NCBI GenBank assembly: GCA_963796705.1
Contig: CAWCMK010000002.1
Coordinates: 434,001 to 498,000 of the forward strand
Source of the DNA: VRUE01 sp963796705
GTDB lineage: Bacteria > Actinomycetota > Thermoleophilia > Solirubrobacterales > 70-9
Length of the DNA: 64,000 bases
Direction: 5' to 3'
The notes beneath the pieces were generated by a model. It worked only from the letters and a program-made list of their open reading frames with translations. It was not told the origin of the DNA and ran no database searches. A program made the position numbers and the translations under genes. Within the stretch, counting starts at the first letter, position 1; every line of letters starts with the position of its first letter. Shown one piece after another: positions 7,572 to 16,679 of this stretch.

Positions 7572-9884
7572 GTGCGGCGGGTCACCTTTTCACGCAACTA
7601 CACGCTCTCGCTCTCACGCACCTGCCAGTGCTACTGCAAGTACTGTGCCTTTGCCACCCACCGCGCCCACATCTACGCGCCGGCGGAGGTCGAGTCCCGT
7701 CTTGAGGAGGCGCGGCGGCGCAACGCCAAGGAGCTGCTGATCCTGACCGGCGAGCGGCCGGAGGTCAACCCGGAGGTCGCCGCACGACTTGCGCAGTGGG
7801 GCCATCGCGACTTCACCTCCTACGTCCTTTGGGCATGCGAGGAGGCGCTGGCGCGCGGCATTCTCCCGCACACAAACCTCGGCGTGCTGAGCCACGGGGA
7901 TCTGCTCCGGCTGCGGGAGGTGACCGCCTCCCAGGGACTGATGTTGGAGTCGGTCTCCGCGCGGCTGATGGAGACGGTGCACGCCGGCTCTCCGACGAAG
8001 CACCCGGCCAAGCGCCTGGCGACCATCGAGGCGGCGGGGGAGCTGCGGATTCCATTCACGAGCGGGATCCTCGTCGGGATTGGAGAGACCGAGACCGAGC
8101 GGGTCCAATCGCTTGAAGCGCTCGCCGCTGTTCACCAGCGCTACGGCCATCTGCAGGAGATCATCCTGCAGAACTTCGTCCCGCACCCCCGCTACTACGG
8201 CCGCGAGGTCGCCGCGATCGCCGAGCGAGCGACGAGATCCAGGTGGTCGGATCGGACCCCTTTCCTCGGGGCGACAGACTCCCAGGCTCCGCCACCGGAA
8301 ACTCACCCGGGCCCTGCCGGCGCGGCCGGGGCGCTTGCCAGGGTGACCCCTGAGGGATCCCCCCAGGCCGGTGGCGGGCAGGAGGATGGGCCAGCGCCCT
8401 ATCCCAGCTGGGCCGAGCCGGTGTCGATCGAGGAGATGAAGCGCTTGATCGCCGAGTGCCGTCGCCTGATGCCAGAAGTCGGGATCCAGGTGCCGCCGAA
8501 TCTCTCCGACCATTGGCTGGAGTTGGTGCGGGCGGGCGCGACGGATCTTGGCGGCCTCTCGGCAAACGGGGACCACATCTCCCCCGAGCACGCCTTCCCA
8601 AGCCCGCACGAGGTCCGCAAGAAGCTGGCGCCGAAGGGTTACGCGCTGAGCGAGCGCCTCTGCGTCTACCCCCAGTACATGGACCCACAGTGGATGGAGC
8701 AGGGGGTCCTCGACGTGATCAAGCTCAGATACTGGAGCTTCATCCCTCGCCGGGGCTCGGGGAGGCGCAGCGAGGAGAAGCTCGAGCCCCGCTTGGCCGA
8801 GCGCGCGATCGCCAAGGGGCGCGAGGGAAGGGAGCTAAGCGAGGACGAGCTCACGGCACTGTTTGCGGAGACCCGGCCAGCGGTGATCGAGGAGATGCGC
8901 GTCGCCGCCGATGAGCTGCGTGCCGAGCTGGCCGGCGAGCGCGCGACATTCGTCGTCAACCGCAACATCAATTTCACCAACATCTGCGTGGTGGGCTGCG
9001 CCTTCTGCGGCTTTGGACAGGGCCGACGCTCGCCCGATGCCTACGAGGTATCCGAGGAGGACTTTGCCGAGCGCGTCCACGAGGCGGTGGAGTTCGGCGC
9101 CACCGAGATATGCATGCAGGGGGGAATCCATCCCGACCTGACCCTCGAGGAGTACGGCAAGTGGCTGCGGTTGGCGAAGCAGGTGGCACCGCAGCTGCAC
9201 CTGCACGCCTACTCGCCAATGGAGGTCCACTACATGTGCGAGCGCTCCGCCAAGAGCCCCGGAGAGGTTTTCGAGTACCTGATCGAATGCGGGCTCGGCT
9301 CTACCCCGGGAACCGCGGCCGAGGTCCTCGACGACGGTGTGCGCCAGCGGATCTCGCCCAACAAGCTTCCGGTCGAGCGCTGGATCGAGATCATCGAAGC
9401 CTCCCACCGGGCCGGGCTCCGCTCGACCTCGACGGTGATGTTCGGCCACATCGAGGAGCCCCGCGAGCTGGCTCGTCACATGCGGGTCATCCGCGCCCTG
9501 CAGGAGCGCACCGGCGGGATCACGGAGTTCGTCCCGTTGAGCTTCATCCCCTTCAACACGCTGCTCGGCCGAACCCACGGGATCGAGGAGATCGGCGCCG
9601 AGGAGAACCTCAAGCACACGGCCGCCTTCCGCCTCGCGCTCGGCCGGACGGTCACCAACCTTCAGGCGAGCTGGGTGAAGATGGGCCTCGGAGCGGCGAC
9701 CGAGGCGCTGCGCTGGGGTGTCAACGACCTCGGCGGGACCCTGATGGAGGAGAACATTTCCCGCATGGCCGGATCCCAGCACGGCGTTCGACTCGAGCCC
9801 CAGCAGTTGATCGATGCCGCCCGGGCCGGCGGCCGCCTGCCTGCCCAGCGCACGACCCTCTACGAGATCCTCGAGACTTACTGA
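7572..9884 (+). CDS. fbiC: FO synthase, fused CofG-CofH (7,8-didemethyl-8-hydroxy-5-deazariboflavin synthase)
   Basis: 770 residues with two radical-SAM halves. The CofG half carries CQCYCKYC (Cys18, Cys22, Cys25) and the CofH half CVVGCAFC (Cys472, Cys476, Cys479), each a CxxxCxxC iron-sulfur motif. The enzyme builds the deazaflavin FO from a tyrosine-derived precursor and a ribityl pyrimidine, the first step of coenzyme F420 synthesis. GTG 7572 is chosen because homology begins at RRVTFSRN. An unusual Pro/Gly/Ala-rich insertion lies at about residues 218-276, between the CofG motif NFVPHPRYYGRE and the shared SIEEMKRLIAECRRLMPEVG segment. It faces the cofE-cofC-cofD-npdG operon. Confidence 0.95.
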   Translation: MRRVTFSRNYTLSLSRTCQCYCKYCAFATHRAHIYAPAEVESRLEEARRRNAKELLILTGERPEVNPEVAARLAQWGHRDFTSYVLWACEEALARGILPHTNLGVLSHGDLLRLREVTASQGLMLESVSARLMETVHAGSPTKHPAKRLATIEAAGELRIPFTSGILVGIGETETERVQSLEALAAVHQRYGHLQEIILQNFVPHPRYYGREVAAIAERATRSRWSDRTPFLGATDSQAPPPETHPGPAGAAGALARVTPEGSPQAGGGQEDGPAPYPSWAEPVSIEEMKRLIAECRRLMPEVGIQVPPNLSDHWLELVRAGATDLGGLSANGDHISPEHAFPSPHEVRKKLAPKGYALSERLCVYPQYMDPQWMEQGVLDVIKLRYWSFIPRRGSGRRSEEKLEPRLAERAIAKGREGRELSEDELTALFAETRPAVIEEMRVAADELRAELAGERATFVVNRNINFTNICVVGCAFCGFGQGRRSPDAYEVSEEDFAERVHEAVEFGATEICMQGGIHPDLTLEEYGKWLRLAKQVAPQLHLHAYSPMEVHYMCERSAKSPGEVFEYLIECGLGSTPGTAAEVLDDGVRQRISPNKLPVERWIEIIEASHRAGLRSTSTVMFGHIEEPRELARHMRVIRALQERTGGITEFVPLSFIPFNTLLGRTHGIEEIGAEENLKHTAAFRLALGRTVTNLQASWVKMGLGAATEALRWGVNDLGGTLMEENISRMAGSQHGVRLEPQQLIDAARAGGRLPAQRTTLYEILETY

Positions 9885-9899
9885 TATGGAAGTCGACGT

Positions 9900-10649
9900 C
9901 TAGCGGAAGAGGTCGTCTTCGCGAGGGCGGCGCAGCGCGGCCGCCCCGGGACCGTCCTCCTCGCAGAGGAAGCGCTCCAGGCCGCGCACGAGCGTAACCG
10001 GAATTCGGCTTGACTTGTCGCGCACGAGGTCAGCCGCGGCGGCCGCCTCGTCGGCGACGGCGATCAGGGTAGCGGCGAGGACGCGGCCCTCGGCGTCGCG
10101 TCGCCCGCGCCAATCATCGAGCGGGGCGATGCCGGCACAACCGATCGCCACCTCGACCTGGCCGAGGCGCCAGGCACGGCCGAAGCTGTCGGAGATGACC
10201 ACCGCGACGCGCTTCTGGCTGGCGGCCGCAAGCTCTGCCCGGATGCGGCGGGCCGAGCCGTCAGGGTCCTCGGGCAGCAGGCAGGCGGTGCCCTCCTCGG
10301 GCAGGTTGGAGGTGTCGACGCCCGCGTTGGCGCAGACGAAGCCGTGACGGGTCTCGGTGATCAGAGCCCCGCGCTCGGCCCGCAGGACCGTGCGGCTCTC
10401 TTCGAGGATCAGCTGCACCAGGTTCGGCTCCTTGCCGAGCACCGCGGCAAGGCGTCGTGCCTCGGCTCCGGGGATGACCGAGGAGAGGCGGCGCACGCGG
10501 CCCTCTGACTTTGAGACCGCCTTCTGCGAGATCACGACAACATCGCCGACGCGCAGCTGGGTGGCCGCCGCCACCAGCCGACCGAGGTCGGCCCCCGGCT
10601 CGATCTCGGGCAGCCCCGGTACGGGCAGGACGCCGAGGCCGCTGCTCAT
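9900..10649 (-). CDS. cofE: Coenzyme F420-0:L-glutamate ligase
   Basis: 249 residues. Family motifs include GDVVVISQKAVSKSEGRV near the N-terminus, RHGFVCANAGVDTSN and VVISDSFGRAWRLGQVEVAI. The enzyme adds glutamates to F420-0 using GTP. It is the single-domain form; the nitroreductase-like domain fused to it in mycobacterial FbiB is absent, so the final dehydro-F420 reduction needs another protein. Its start overlaps the cofC stop by 4 bp, and it ends 15 bp from the fbiC stop (convergent). Confidence 0.93.
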   Translation of the reverse strand: MSSGLGVLPVPGLPEIEPGADLGRLVAAATQLRVGDVVVISQKAVSKSEGRVRRLSSVIPGAEARRLAAVLGKEPNLVQLILEESRTVLRAERGALITETRHGFVCANAGVDTSNLPEEGTACLLPEDPDGSARRIRAELAAASQKRVAVVISDSFGRAWRLGQVEVAIGCAGIAPLDDWRGRRDAEGRVLAATLIAVADEAAAAADLVRDKSSRIPVTLVRGLERFLCEEDGPGAAALRRPREDDLFR

Positions 10650-11287
10650 ATGCCGAGCACCCGGGCGGTTCTCGGCGCCGCTCCGCGGTCTGCCTCGAGC
10701 TCACGGGTCAGCGCGATCAGGTCGGCGGGTGTGTCGAGGTCCAGCCCGAGCGAGCGGAGCTCCTCGATTGCGAAGGGAACGCCCCCCTCGCGGGCGGCGA
10801 GTTCGTGGCGCTTGCGGCTGTCCTCGCCGAACGCCGGGCGGATGGCCCCCGGGGGGGACAGGACGAGGGCGTTGGTGCCGGCGCCGTGGCGGTCTGGCAC
10901 GATCGCCACGTAGGGTGTGGGTACGCCGGTCAGGAGACTGTCGATCTCACGCGGGTCGAGCAAGGGGCAGTCCCCGGGGAGCAGGACGACGGTGCCGGCG
11001 CCCTCGGATGCGGCCCGCGCGATGCCCGCCAGCGCCGCCTCGACGTGGCCTTCGTCGGCGGGGTCGGGCACGACCTCGGTGCCGGCGGCGGCGGCGAGCT
11101 CCTGTGCCACCGGGTCGCCGCTGACGAGGATCGTGCGCTCGATCTGCCGGGCGGCGCCGATTGCAGCGAGGACGTCCCCCAGCATCGCCGCGGCCAGCGC
11201 CCGACGCTGATGGTCGTCAAGGCCGGGGGAGAGGCGTCGCTTGGCCGCCTCGAAGCGCTTCACCGGAAGAATCGCGGTGGCTTTCAA
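10646..11287 (-). CDS. cofC: 2-phospho-L-lactate/phosphoenolpyruvate guanylyltransferase
   Basis: 213 residues, nucleotidyltransferase fold. Visible features are AILPVKRFEAAKRRLSPGL at the N-terminus, VVLLPGDCPLLDPREID with the metal-binding Asp, and VPDRHGAGTNAL. CofC/FbiD activates phosphoenolpyruvate or phospholactate with GTP for CofD. It overlaps cofE and cofD by 4 bp each, so the three are translationally coupled. Confidence 0.93.
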   Translation of the reverse strand: MKATAILPVKRFEAAKRRLSPGLDDHQRRALAAAMLGDVLAAIGAARQIERTILVSGDPVAQELAAAAGTEVVPDPADEGHVEAALAGIARAASEGAGTVVLLPGDCPLLDPREIDSLLTGVPTPYVAIVPDRHGAGTNALVLSPPGAIRPAFGEDSRKRHELAAREGGVPFAIEELRSLGLDLDTPADLIALTRELEADRGAAPRTARVLGI

Positions 11288-12210
11288 GCTTCCGCGAGGC
11301 TAGCGGCGAATTCGAGAATTGTGCGAGCCACCCGGATCCGCTCCCCGGCGCCGTCCATCAGGGTGTTCGTGGCCAGCGTCGGAATCCCCGTGGGGGGCGG
11401 GTCGGGATCGCCGGAGTCGACGACCATCGCCGTGATCAGCCCACCGTAGAGCGAGGCCACGCCGGCGGCGGTCGCCGGGCGCCCGAGGGCGGTGATGAAG
11501 GCGTTGGTCGGACCCTTGACGACCTGCCCGGCGACGTAGGGGCTGATCGCGACTACCGGCGTGCCGGAGCCGAAAATCACCTCCCGGATCCCCGGCAGGG
11601 CGAGTATCGGGCCGATGCTTATCACCGGGTTGGAGGGCCCGATCACGATCGCCTCTGCCGCCTCCAGCGCCTCGCGCACCTCGGGGGTCGGCCTGGCGTC
11701 AGCGATCCCCTCCAACTCGACGCCCTCGACCGCGGGCTCGGCCCGTTCGAGGATCAGGTACTCCTGCAGTCCCCGCATTCCGGCCGCGGTCCGCACCTGG
11801 GTTCGGACGGGCTCCTCGCACATCGGCAGAACCCGGGCCGAAACGCCGAGCGCGCGCGCGATCTGGGCCTGGGCGTCGGTCTGACGCCCGCCCTCCTCGA
11901 GGAACTCCCGCCGATACAGGCAGGCAGCGAGGTCGCGGTCGCCGAGGCTGAACCAGGAAGGGGCCCCGAGTCGCCTCAGGCGCTCAAGGACGGTGAAGCC
12001 GTCGTCGCGGATTCCCCAGCCGCGCGCGGGGTCGATTTCATCGCTGAGCCAGTAGGTGATCAGGTCGGGGTCGGGGGAGACGTGGACGCCCAACAGCTCG
12101 ACGTCATCGGCGGTGTTGGCGATCACCGCCAGTTCGGAGCCGATTTCCTCCTGCATGCCGGCGGCGAGCTTGGCGCCGCCCGTACCGCCGGCCAGCAGTG
12201 CGACCCGCAC
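11284..12210 (-). CDS. cofD: 2-phospho-L-lactate transferase (F420-0 or dehydro-F420-0 synthase)
   Basis: 308 residues. The N-terminus RVALLAGGTGGAKLAAGM is the CofD/FbiA signature, followed by IANTADDVELLGVHVSPDPD and VIGPSNPVISIGPILALPGI. It transfers the phospho-lactyl or phosphoenolpyruvyl group from the GDP donor made by CofC onto FO. It overlaps cofC by 4 bp, and npdG lies 1 bp upstream. Confidence 0.95.
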   Translation of the reverse strand: MRVALLAGGTGGAKLAAGMQEEIGSELAVIANTADDVELLGVHVSPDPDLITYWLSDEIDPARGWGIRDDGFTVLERLRRLGAPSWFSLGDRDLAACLYRREFLEEGGRQTDAQAQIARALGVSARVLPMCEEPVRTQVRTAAGMRGLQEYLILERAEPAVEGVELEGIADARPTPEVREALEAAEAIVIGPSNPVISIGPILALPGIREVIFGSGTPVVAISPYVAGQVVKGPTNAFITALGRPATAAGVASLYGGLITAMVVDSGDPDPPPTGIPTLATNTLMDGAGERIRVARTILEFAASLAEA

Positions 12211-12211
12211 C

Positions 12212-12904
12212 TCAGCCCCAGTGGTCCCCGTCGGGAAGCCCGGTGAGCTTGATGCCGGCGTGAGTCTTGTAGCGGCTGTTGACGGAGATCAGCAAGGGGG
12301 TCAGCTGCTCGACGATTCGTGCCATCTCCAGCCGACCCGCGTTGACCGCGCGCAGGCCGGGGATCAGCTCGATGAGACGCGCGACGCGCAGCTTGTCCGC
12401 CTTCGCGTCGCCGCAGACGAGAACGTCCTCGTCCAGCTCGGCGCTTGGGTCCGAGAGCGTCGGGGCGCCGAGCGTGTGCAGCGCGGCGACCACCCTGACG
12501 CCCTCGGGGACCATCTCCTGGGCCTGCTGCGCGGCAGATCCCTGCCAGACCCCCAGCGAGCGGGTCGCCTTGCCGCCGATGGCCGCGGCCAGCGGCACCG
12601 TGCAATCGACCAGGATCTGGCCGGGGCGCAGCGCATCGCGCAGGTTGTTGAGGTTCTCCGATTGGGCGCGGAAGGGAACTGTCAGAAGGACGACCTCCGC
12701 ACGGTGGGCGGCCTCGCCGTTGACCAGCCCCTCGACCTCGGCGCCCGGCACCGCGTCCCGGATCCGCTCGGCGGCCTCCTCGGCCCGCTCGGCCGAGCGC
12801 GACCCGATCGCGAGCGCCGCCCCCGCGCGGGCCCAGCGAAGGGCGAGCCCGGCCCCAAGGGCGCCGGTGCCGCCGATGATCGGGATCGGTTCAGAGTCCG
12901 TCAC
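12212..12904 (-). CDS. npdG: F420H2:NADP+ oxidoreductase (NADPH-dependent F420 reductase)
   Basis: 230 residues. The N-terminal Rossmann segment (PIIGGTGALGAGLALRWARA) and the following GSRSAERAEEAA fit the NADP-binding domain of F420-dependent NADP reductase; VVLLTVPFRAQ and DCTVPLAA are also typical. It moves hydride between NADPH and F420 and so supplies F420H2. First gene of the cof operon, 28 bp from the divergent SDR gene, so both promoters share a very short space. Confidence 0.9.
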   Translation of the reverse strand: MTDSEPIPIIGGTGALGAGLALRWARAGAALAIGSRSAERAEEAAERIRDAVPGAEVEGLVNGEAAHRAEVVLLTVPFRAQSENLNNLRDALRPGQILVDCTVPLAAAIGGKATRSLGVWQGSAAQQAQEMVPEGVRVVAALHTLGAPTLSDPSAELDEDVLVCGDAKADKLRVARLIELIPGLRAVNAGRLEMARIVEQLTPLLISVNSRYKTHAGIKLTGLPDGDHWG

Positions 12905-12932
12905 GAGCGGGTCAGTCTATGCTCACCGACCT

Positions 12933-13667
12933 ATGAGGCTCGAGGGACGCAAAGCGCTCGTCACCGGTGGAGCGAGCGGCATCGGCGCGGCGATCGCCGC
13001 CCGTCTTGCCGCGGAGGGCGCGGAGGTCTGGGTGGGCGACATCGACGTCGAAGGGGCCGAGCGGGTAGCCGGGGAGGTGGCGGGACACGCCCTGGAACTC
13101 GACGTCACCGACCTTGATGCTGCCAGGGCGGGAGTCGAGGCGGTCGGGGTCCCCGAGATCCTTGTCAACAATGCCGGCACGGATGAGTTCGGGTTTTTCA
13201 CCCACACGAAGCCGGAGCAATGGCAAAGGGTGATCGCGATCAACCTCTTCGGGGTCCTCAACTGCACCTTTGCCGCACTGCCGGCGATGCAGCAGGCGGG
13301 GTACGGGCGGATTGTCAGCATCTCCTCGGAGGCGGGCCGGGTCGGCTCCAAGGGCTCCTCGGTTTACTCGGCGGCGAAGGGTGGCGTGATCGCCTTCATG
13401 AAGACGATCGCGCGGGAGAATGGGCGCTACGGGATCACCGCCAACTCGATCGCTCCGGGCCCGATTGAGACGCCACTGCTGATGGGGGCCAGGGAGTTTG
13501 GGGAGATCGGCGAGCGGGTGATCGAGAACATGAAGGGACTGACCCAGATGAAGCGCCTTGGCCAGCCCGAGGAGGTCGCCGCCGCGGTCGCCTTTCTCGT
13601 CTCCGAGGACGCGACCTTCGTGACCGGGGAGACGCTCGGCGTCAGCGGCGGTCTGGGGATGGTCTGA
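12933..13667 (+). CDS. Short-chain dehydrogenase/reductase (3-oxoacyl-ACP reductase-like)
   Basis: 244 residues, classical SDR: TGGASGIG cofactor motif near residue 10, NNAG at the fourth strand, catalytic Ser (SISSEAG) and YxxxK (VYSAAKGG), and a C-terminal SGGLGMV. An Asp after the second strand (VGDIDVEGAERV) suggests NAD rather than NADP. Substrate unknown. The thioesterase start overlaps its TGA stop, so a paired acyl-CoA role is likely. Confidence 0.88.
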   Translation: MRLEGRKALVTGGASGIGAAIAARLAAEGAEVWVGDIDVEGAERVAGEVAGHALELDVTDLDAARAGVEAVGVPEILVNNAGTDEFGFFTHTKPEQWQRVIAINLFGVLNCTFAALPAMQQAGYGRIVSISSEAGRVGSKGSSVYSAAKGGVIAFMKTIARENGRYGITANSIAPGPIETPLLMGAREFGEIGERVIENMKGLTQMKRLGQPEEVAAAVAFLVSEDATFVTGETLGVSGGLGMV

Positions 13668-14050
13668 TGTCCGAGCTGGTCCCGCCGCTGGAGCCCGGGA
13701 TCGAGCGACGCGATCGATTCGTCGTCGCGCCGCCCCTGACCACCGATGTCGGCGGCACGATCGGAGCGAGCGTCCTCTCTACTCCGGGGATGATCGCGAT
13801 GATGGAGGGCAGCTCCCAGATGCTTGCCTACGAGCGCCTCCCGGACGGTCGGGCCACCGTCGGATTTGAGGTTTGCGTCAAGCATGTCGCAGCCGCGCCC
13901 GCGGGTGTCACATGCGAGACCCGTGCAACGCTTCGCGAGGTGATCGAGGGGCGCAAGCTGCGCTTCGAGGTCGAGGTCACCGAGGGCGAGCGCACGATCG
14001 GCGTCGGCACCCACGAGCGCCGCGTCATCGCCTTTGACCAGCTCGGCTAG
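13667..14050 (+). CDS. Hot-dog-fold thioesterase, FlK-like
   Basis: 127 residues, single hot-dog domain. The triad of the fluoroacetyl-CoA thioesterase-like group can be placed: Thr in VLSTPGM, Glu in MMEGSS, His in VKHVAAAPAG; HERRV near the end matches the substrate-side Arg. The family hydrolyses short acyl-CoAs. It overlaps the SDR gene by 1 bp. A genuine fluoroacetate role is not implied. Confidence 0.8.
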   Translation: MSELVPPLEPGIERRDRFVVAPPLTTDVGGTIGASVLSTPGMIAMMEGSSQMLAYERLPDGRATVGFEVCVKHVAAAPAGVTCETRATLREVIEGRKLRFEVEVTEGERTIGVGTHERRVIAFDQLG

Positions 14051-14183
14051 CCCGCAGAGTGCCGACCACGAATCCCGACGGGTGAGGCCGGCCGAGCTGA
14101 GGAGCTCTCGCGCGATCAGCGTCGGGGGAACCCGTACCCGGTCGCCCGTCGGTCCCTAGCCGCCGCCACCTAAGCTGAGACCG

Positions 14184-15104
14184 ATGGCAACCATGCCGCC
14201 GAGGGTCAAGCTGCGCGAGGTTGGGCCGCGCGACGGATTCCAGAACGAGCCCGAGACGATCTCGACCGCCGCGAAGGTGCGGCTCATCGACATGCTCTCC
14301 ACCAGCGGCCTGCGGCGGATCGAGGTGACCTCCTTCGTGCGCCCCGACGTGATCCCCCAGCTCGCCGACGCGGAGGAGGTGCTGCAGCGGATCGAGCGCC
14401 GCGACGGCGTCAGCTTCTCGGTTCTGATCCCCAACGAGCAGGGGCTCGAGAGGGCACTTGAGTTGCGGGATCGCTTCGATGAGGTCAACGTCTTCCTCTC
14501 GGCCTCAGAGACCCACAACCGCAGGAACGTGAACCGTTCGATCGAGGAGTCCCTGAACGGCCTCGAGGCGACCCTGGAGGGCGCCCGCGAGGCCGGCCTG
14601 CGCTGCGAGGGGGTGATCGCGACCTCCTTCGGCTGCCCCTACGAGGGCGAGGTCTCCGCCGGGCGGGTCCTTGAGATCGCCGAGCGGCTCAGCGCCGCCG
14701 GATGTGAGGAGGTTGGCTTCGGGGACACGACCGGGATGGCGAACCCCCGCCAGGTGCACGAGTTCTTCGCCGCCGCCCGCGAGCTGCTTGCGGGCGTCGA
14801 GCTGACCGCGCACTTCCACAACACACGCGGCCAGGGGCTGGCAAACGTGCTCGCCGCCCTCGAGGAGGGGATCGAATCCTTTGAGGGGAGCTTCGGCGAG
14901 CTCGGCGGCTGCACGGTGCCACCCGGCTCCACCGGCAACGTCTCCAGTGAGGACGTCGTCTCGATGCTGCACGAGATGGGCATCGAGACGGGCGTCGACC
15001 TGACCCGTCTGCTGGCGGCCTCGCGCGCGGCCCAGGAGGTCCTCGGTCGACCGCTGGGAGCTCACCTGCTGCGTGCCGGCCCGGTCGACTGGCACCCCGA
15101 ATAG
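14184..15104 (+). CDS. Hydroxymethylglutaryl-CoA lyase-like enzyme
   Basis: 306 residues, HMGL/DRE-TIM barrel. LREVGPRDGFQNE holds the catalytic Arg-Asp pair, TAHFHNTRGQGLAN supplies His metal ligands, and GGCTVPPGSTGNVSSED is the HMGL signature loop with the conserved Cys; the loop seems one residue longer than usual because of a second Pro. It splits HMG-CoA into acetoacetate and acetyl-CoA (leucine breakdown). Next to an acyl-CoA carboxyltransferase and near acetoacetyl-CoA synthetase, which supports that pathway. Confidence 0.88.
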   Translation: MATMPPRVKLREVGPRDGFQNEPETISTAAKVRLIDMLSTSGLRRIEVTSFVRPDVIPQLADAEEVLQRIERRDGVSFSVLIPNEQGLERALELRDRFDEVNVFLSASETHNRRNVNRSIEESLNGLEATLEGAREAGLRCEGVIATSFGCPYEGEVSAGRVLEIAERLSAAGCEEVGFGDTTGMANPRQVHEFFAAARELLAGVELTAHFHNTRGQGLANVLAALEEGIESFEGSFGELGGCTVPPGSTGNVSSEDVVSMLHEMGIETGVDLTRLLAASRAAQEVLGRPLGAHLLRAGPVDWHPE

Positions 15105-15132
15105 GCTCCCGGTCATGAGGGGAGATGAACCG

Positions 15133-16653
15133 ATGAGCGACTTCGCCCGAGCGCTCGAGGCGGCCCTCGACGGCGGGCCACAGCGCCACCACGAGAAGAC
15201 CGCCGAACAGGAAAAGCTGCCCGTGCGCACGCGGGTCGAGCGACTCATCGACCCCGGCTCGCTCGCCGAGGAGGGTCTGCTCGCCAACTGGGAGGAGGAG
15301 GGCCTGGGAGCCGACGGGGTGATCAGCGCCCTGGCGAGGATCGACGGCCGCCGCGTTGCCCTGATGGCCAACGACCCCACAGTCAAGGCCGGCTCCTGGG
15401 GGCCGAAGACAGTGGAGAAGATCCTTCGCGTCCAGGAACGGGCGCTGAAGCTGCAGGTACCGATGGTCTACCTGGTCGACTCCGCCGGCGCCCGGATCAC
15501 CGATCAGGTTCAGATGTTCCCTGGCAGGCGTGGCGCCGGTCGCATCTTCCACAACCAGGTTCGCCTCTCCGGTCAGGTGCCGCAGGTCTGCCTGCTGTTT
15601 GGGCCAAGCGCCGCCGGCGGCGCCTATATCCCGGCTTTCTGCGACGTGGTGATCATGCGCGAGGGCAACGCCTCGATGTACCTCGGTTCGCCCCGGATGG
15701 CGGAGATGGTGATCGGCGAGAAGGTGACGCTCGAGCAGATGGGCGGTGCGAAGATGCACACCGGCGTTTCGGGCTGTGGCCATTTCCTGGTGCCCAGCGA
15801 CGAGGAGGCGATCGATCTGGCGCGCAACTACCTCTCCTACATGCCCGACAGCTGGCGCCAAGAGCCGCCCGCGTTCGAACCCGCTGCGCCCGCCTCCGAG
15901 GCGGCGATCGAGGAAATCCTCCCCTCCGATGAGAATCAGCCCTTCGACATGCGCGAGGTTCTCGACGTGCTGCTCGACGCCGACTCCTTTCTGGAGGTCC
16001 ACAGGCGCTGGGCGAAGGAGCTGATCGTGGGCTACGGTCGCCTCGAGGGGCGGGTGGTCGGAGTCATCGCCAACCAGCCCAAGCAGAAGGGCGGCGTGCT
16101 CTTCGTTGACTCGGCCGACAAGGCCGCTCGCTTCATCCAGACCTGCAACGCCTTCAACGTGCCGCTGCTGTTCCTCGCCGACGTACCGGGCTTCATGATC
16201 GGCACGGCCGTTGAGCGCCAGGGAATCATCCGCCACGGCGCCAAGATGATCAGCGCGGTCTCCGAAGCGACCGTACCGAAGCTCTCGGTGATCGTTCGCA
16301 AGGCATACGGCGCTGGCCTTTACGCGATGGCGGGCCCGGCTTTCGAGCCCGATTGTTGCATCGCCCTGCCGAGCGCCTCGATCGCCGTGATGGGCCCTCA
16401 GGCGGCCGTCAACGCCGTCTTTTACAACCAGATCCAGGCGATCGAGGGGGAGGCCGAGCGCGAGGCCTTCGTCGCCGCCAAGCGGGCCGAGTACGGGGCG
16501 GATATCGACATCCTGCACCTGGCCTCCGAGCTGGTGGTCGACGCGGTCGTCGAGCCGGGGGAGCTGCGGGGCGAGCTGATCCGGCGCTTTGGGTTGGCCG
16601 ACGGTAAGGATCGCGCCTTCGCCGAGCGCCGCAGCCCGGTCACGCCCGCCTAG
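15133..16653 (+). CDS. Acyl-CoA carboxylase carboxyltransferase (beta) subunit
   Basis: 506 residues covering both crotonase-fold halves. VYLVDSAGARITDQVQMFPG and SAAGGAYIPAFCDVVIM (N half) and DVPGFMIGTAVERQGIIRHG (C half) are typical of methylcrotonyl- or propionyl-CoA carboxylase beta subunits. It transfers CO2 from biotin to an acyl-CoA. No biotin carboxylase or carrier subunit is nearby. ATG 15133 is preceded by GAGGGGAG; an in-frame ATG at 15115 would add 6 residues. The HMGL neighbour favours methylcrotonyl-CoA, but this is inference. Confidence 0.88.
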   Translation: MSDFARALEAALDGGPQRHHEKTAEQEKLPVRTRVERLIDPGSLAEEGLLANWEEEGLGADGVISALARIDGRRVALMANDPTVKAGSWGPKTVEKILRVQERALKLQVPMVYLVDSAGARITDQVQMFPGRRGAGRIFHNQVRLSGQVPQVCLLFGPSAAGGAYIPAFCDVVIMREGNASMYLGSPRMAEMVIGEKVTLEQMGGAKMHTGVSGCGHFLVPSDEEAIDLARNYLSYMPDSWRQEPPAFEPAAPASEAAIEEILPSDENQPFDMREVLDVLLDADSFLEVHRRWAKELIVGYGRLEGRVVGVIANQPKQKGGVLFVDSADKAARFIQTCNAFNVPLLFLADVPGFMIGTAVERQGIIRHGAKMISAVSEATVPKLSVIVRKAYGAGLYAMAGPAFEPDCCIALPSASIAVMGPQAAVNAVFYNQIQAIEGEAEREAFVAAKRAEYGADIDILHLASELVVDAVVEPGELRGELIRRFGLADGKDRAFAERRSPVTPA

Positions 16654-16679
16654 GGTCGCGACCAATACCCTGGATCGCG

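Noticed and set aside
13667..14050. Fluoroacetate resistance by the FlK-like protein
   Set aside because: Family triad is shared with many general acyl-CoA thioesterases; nothing in the context suggests organofluorine chemistry.
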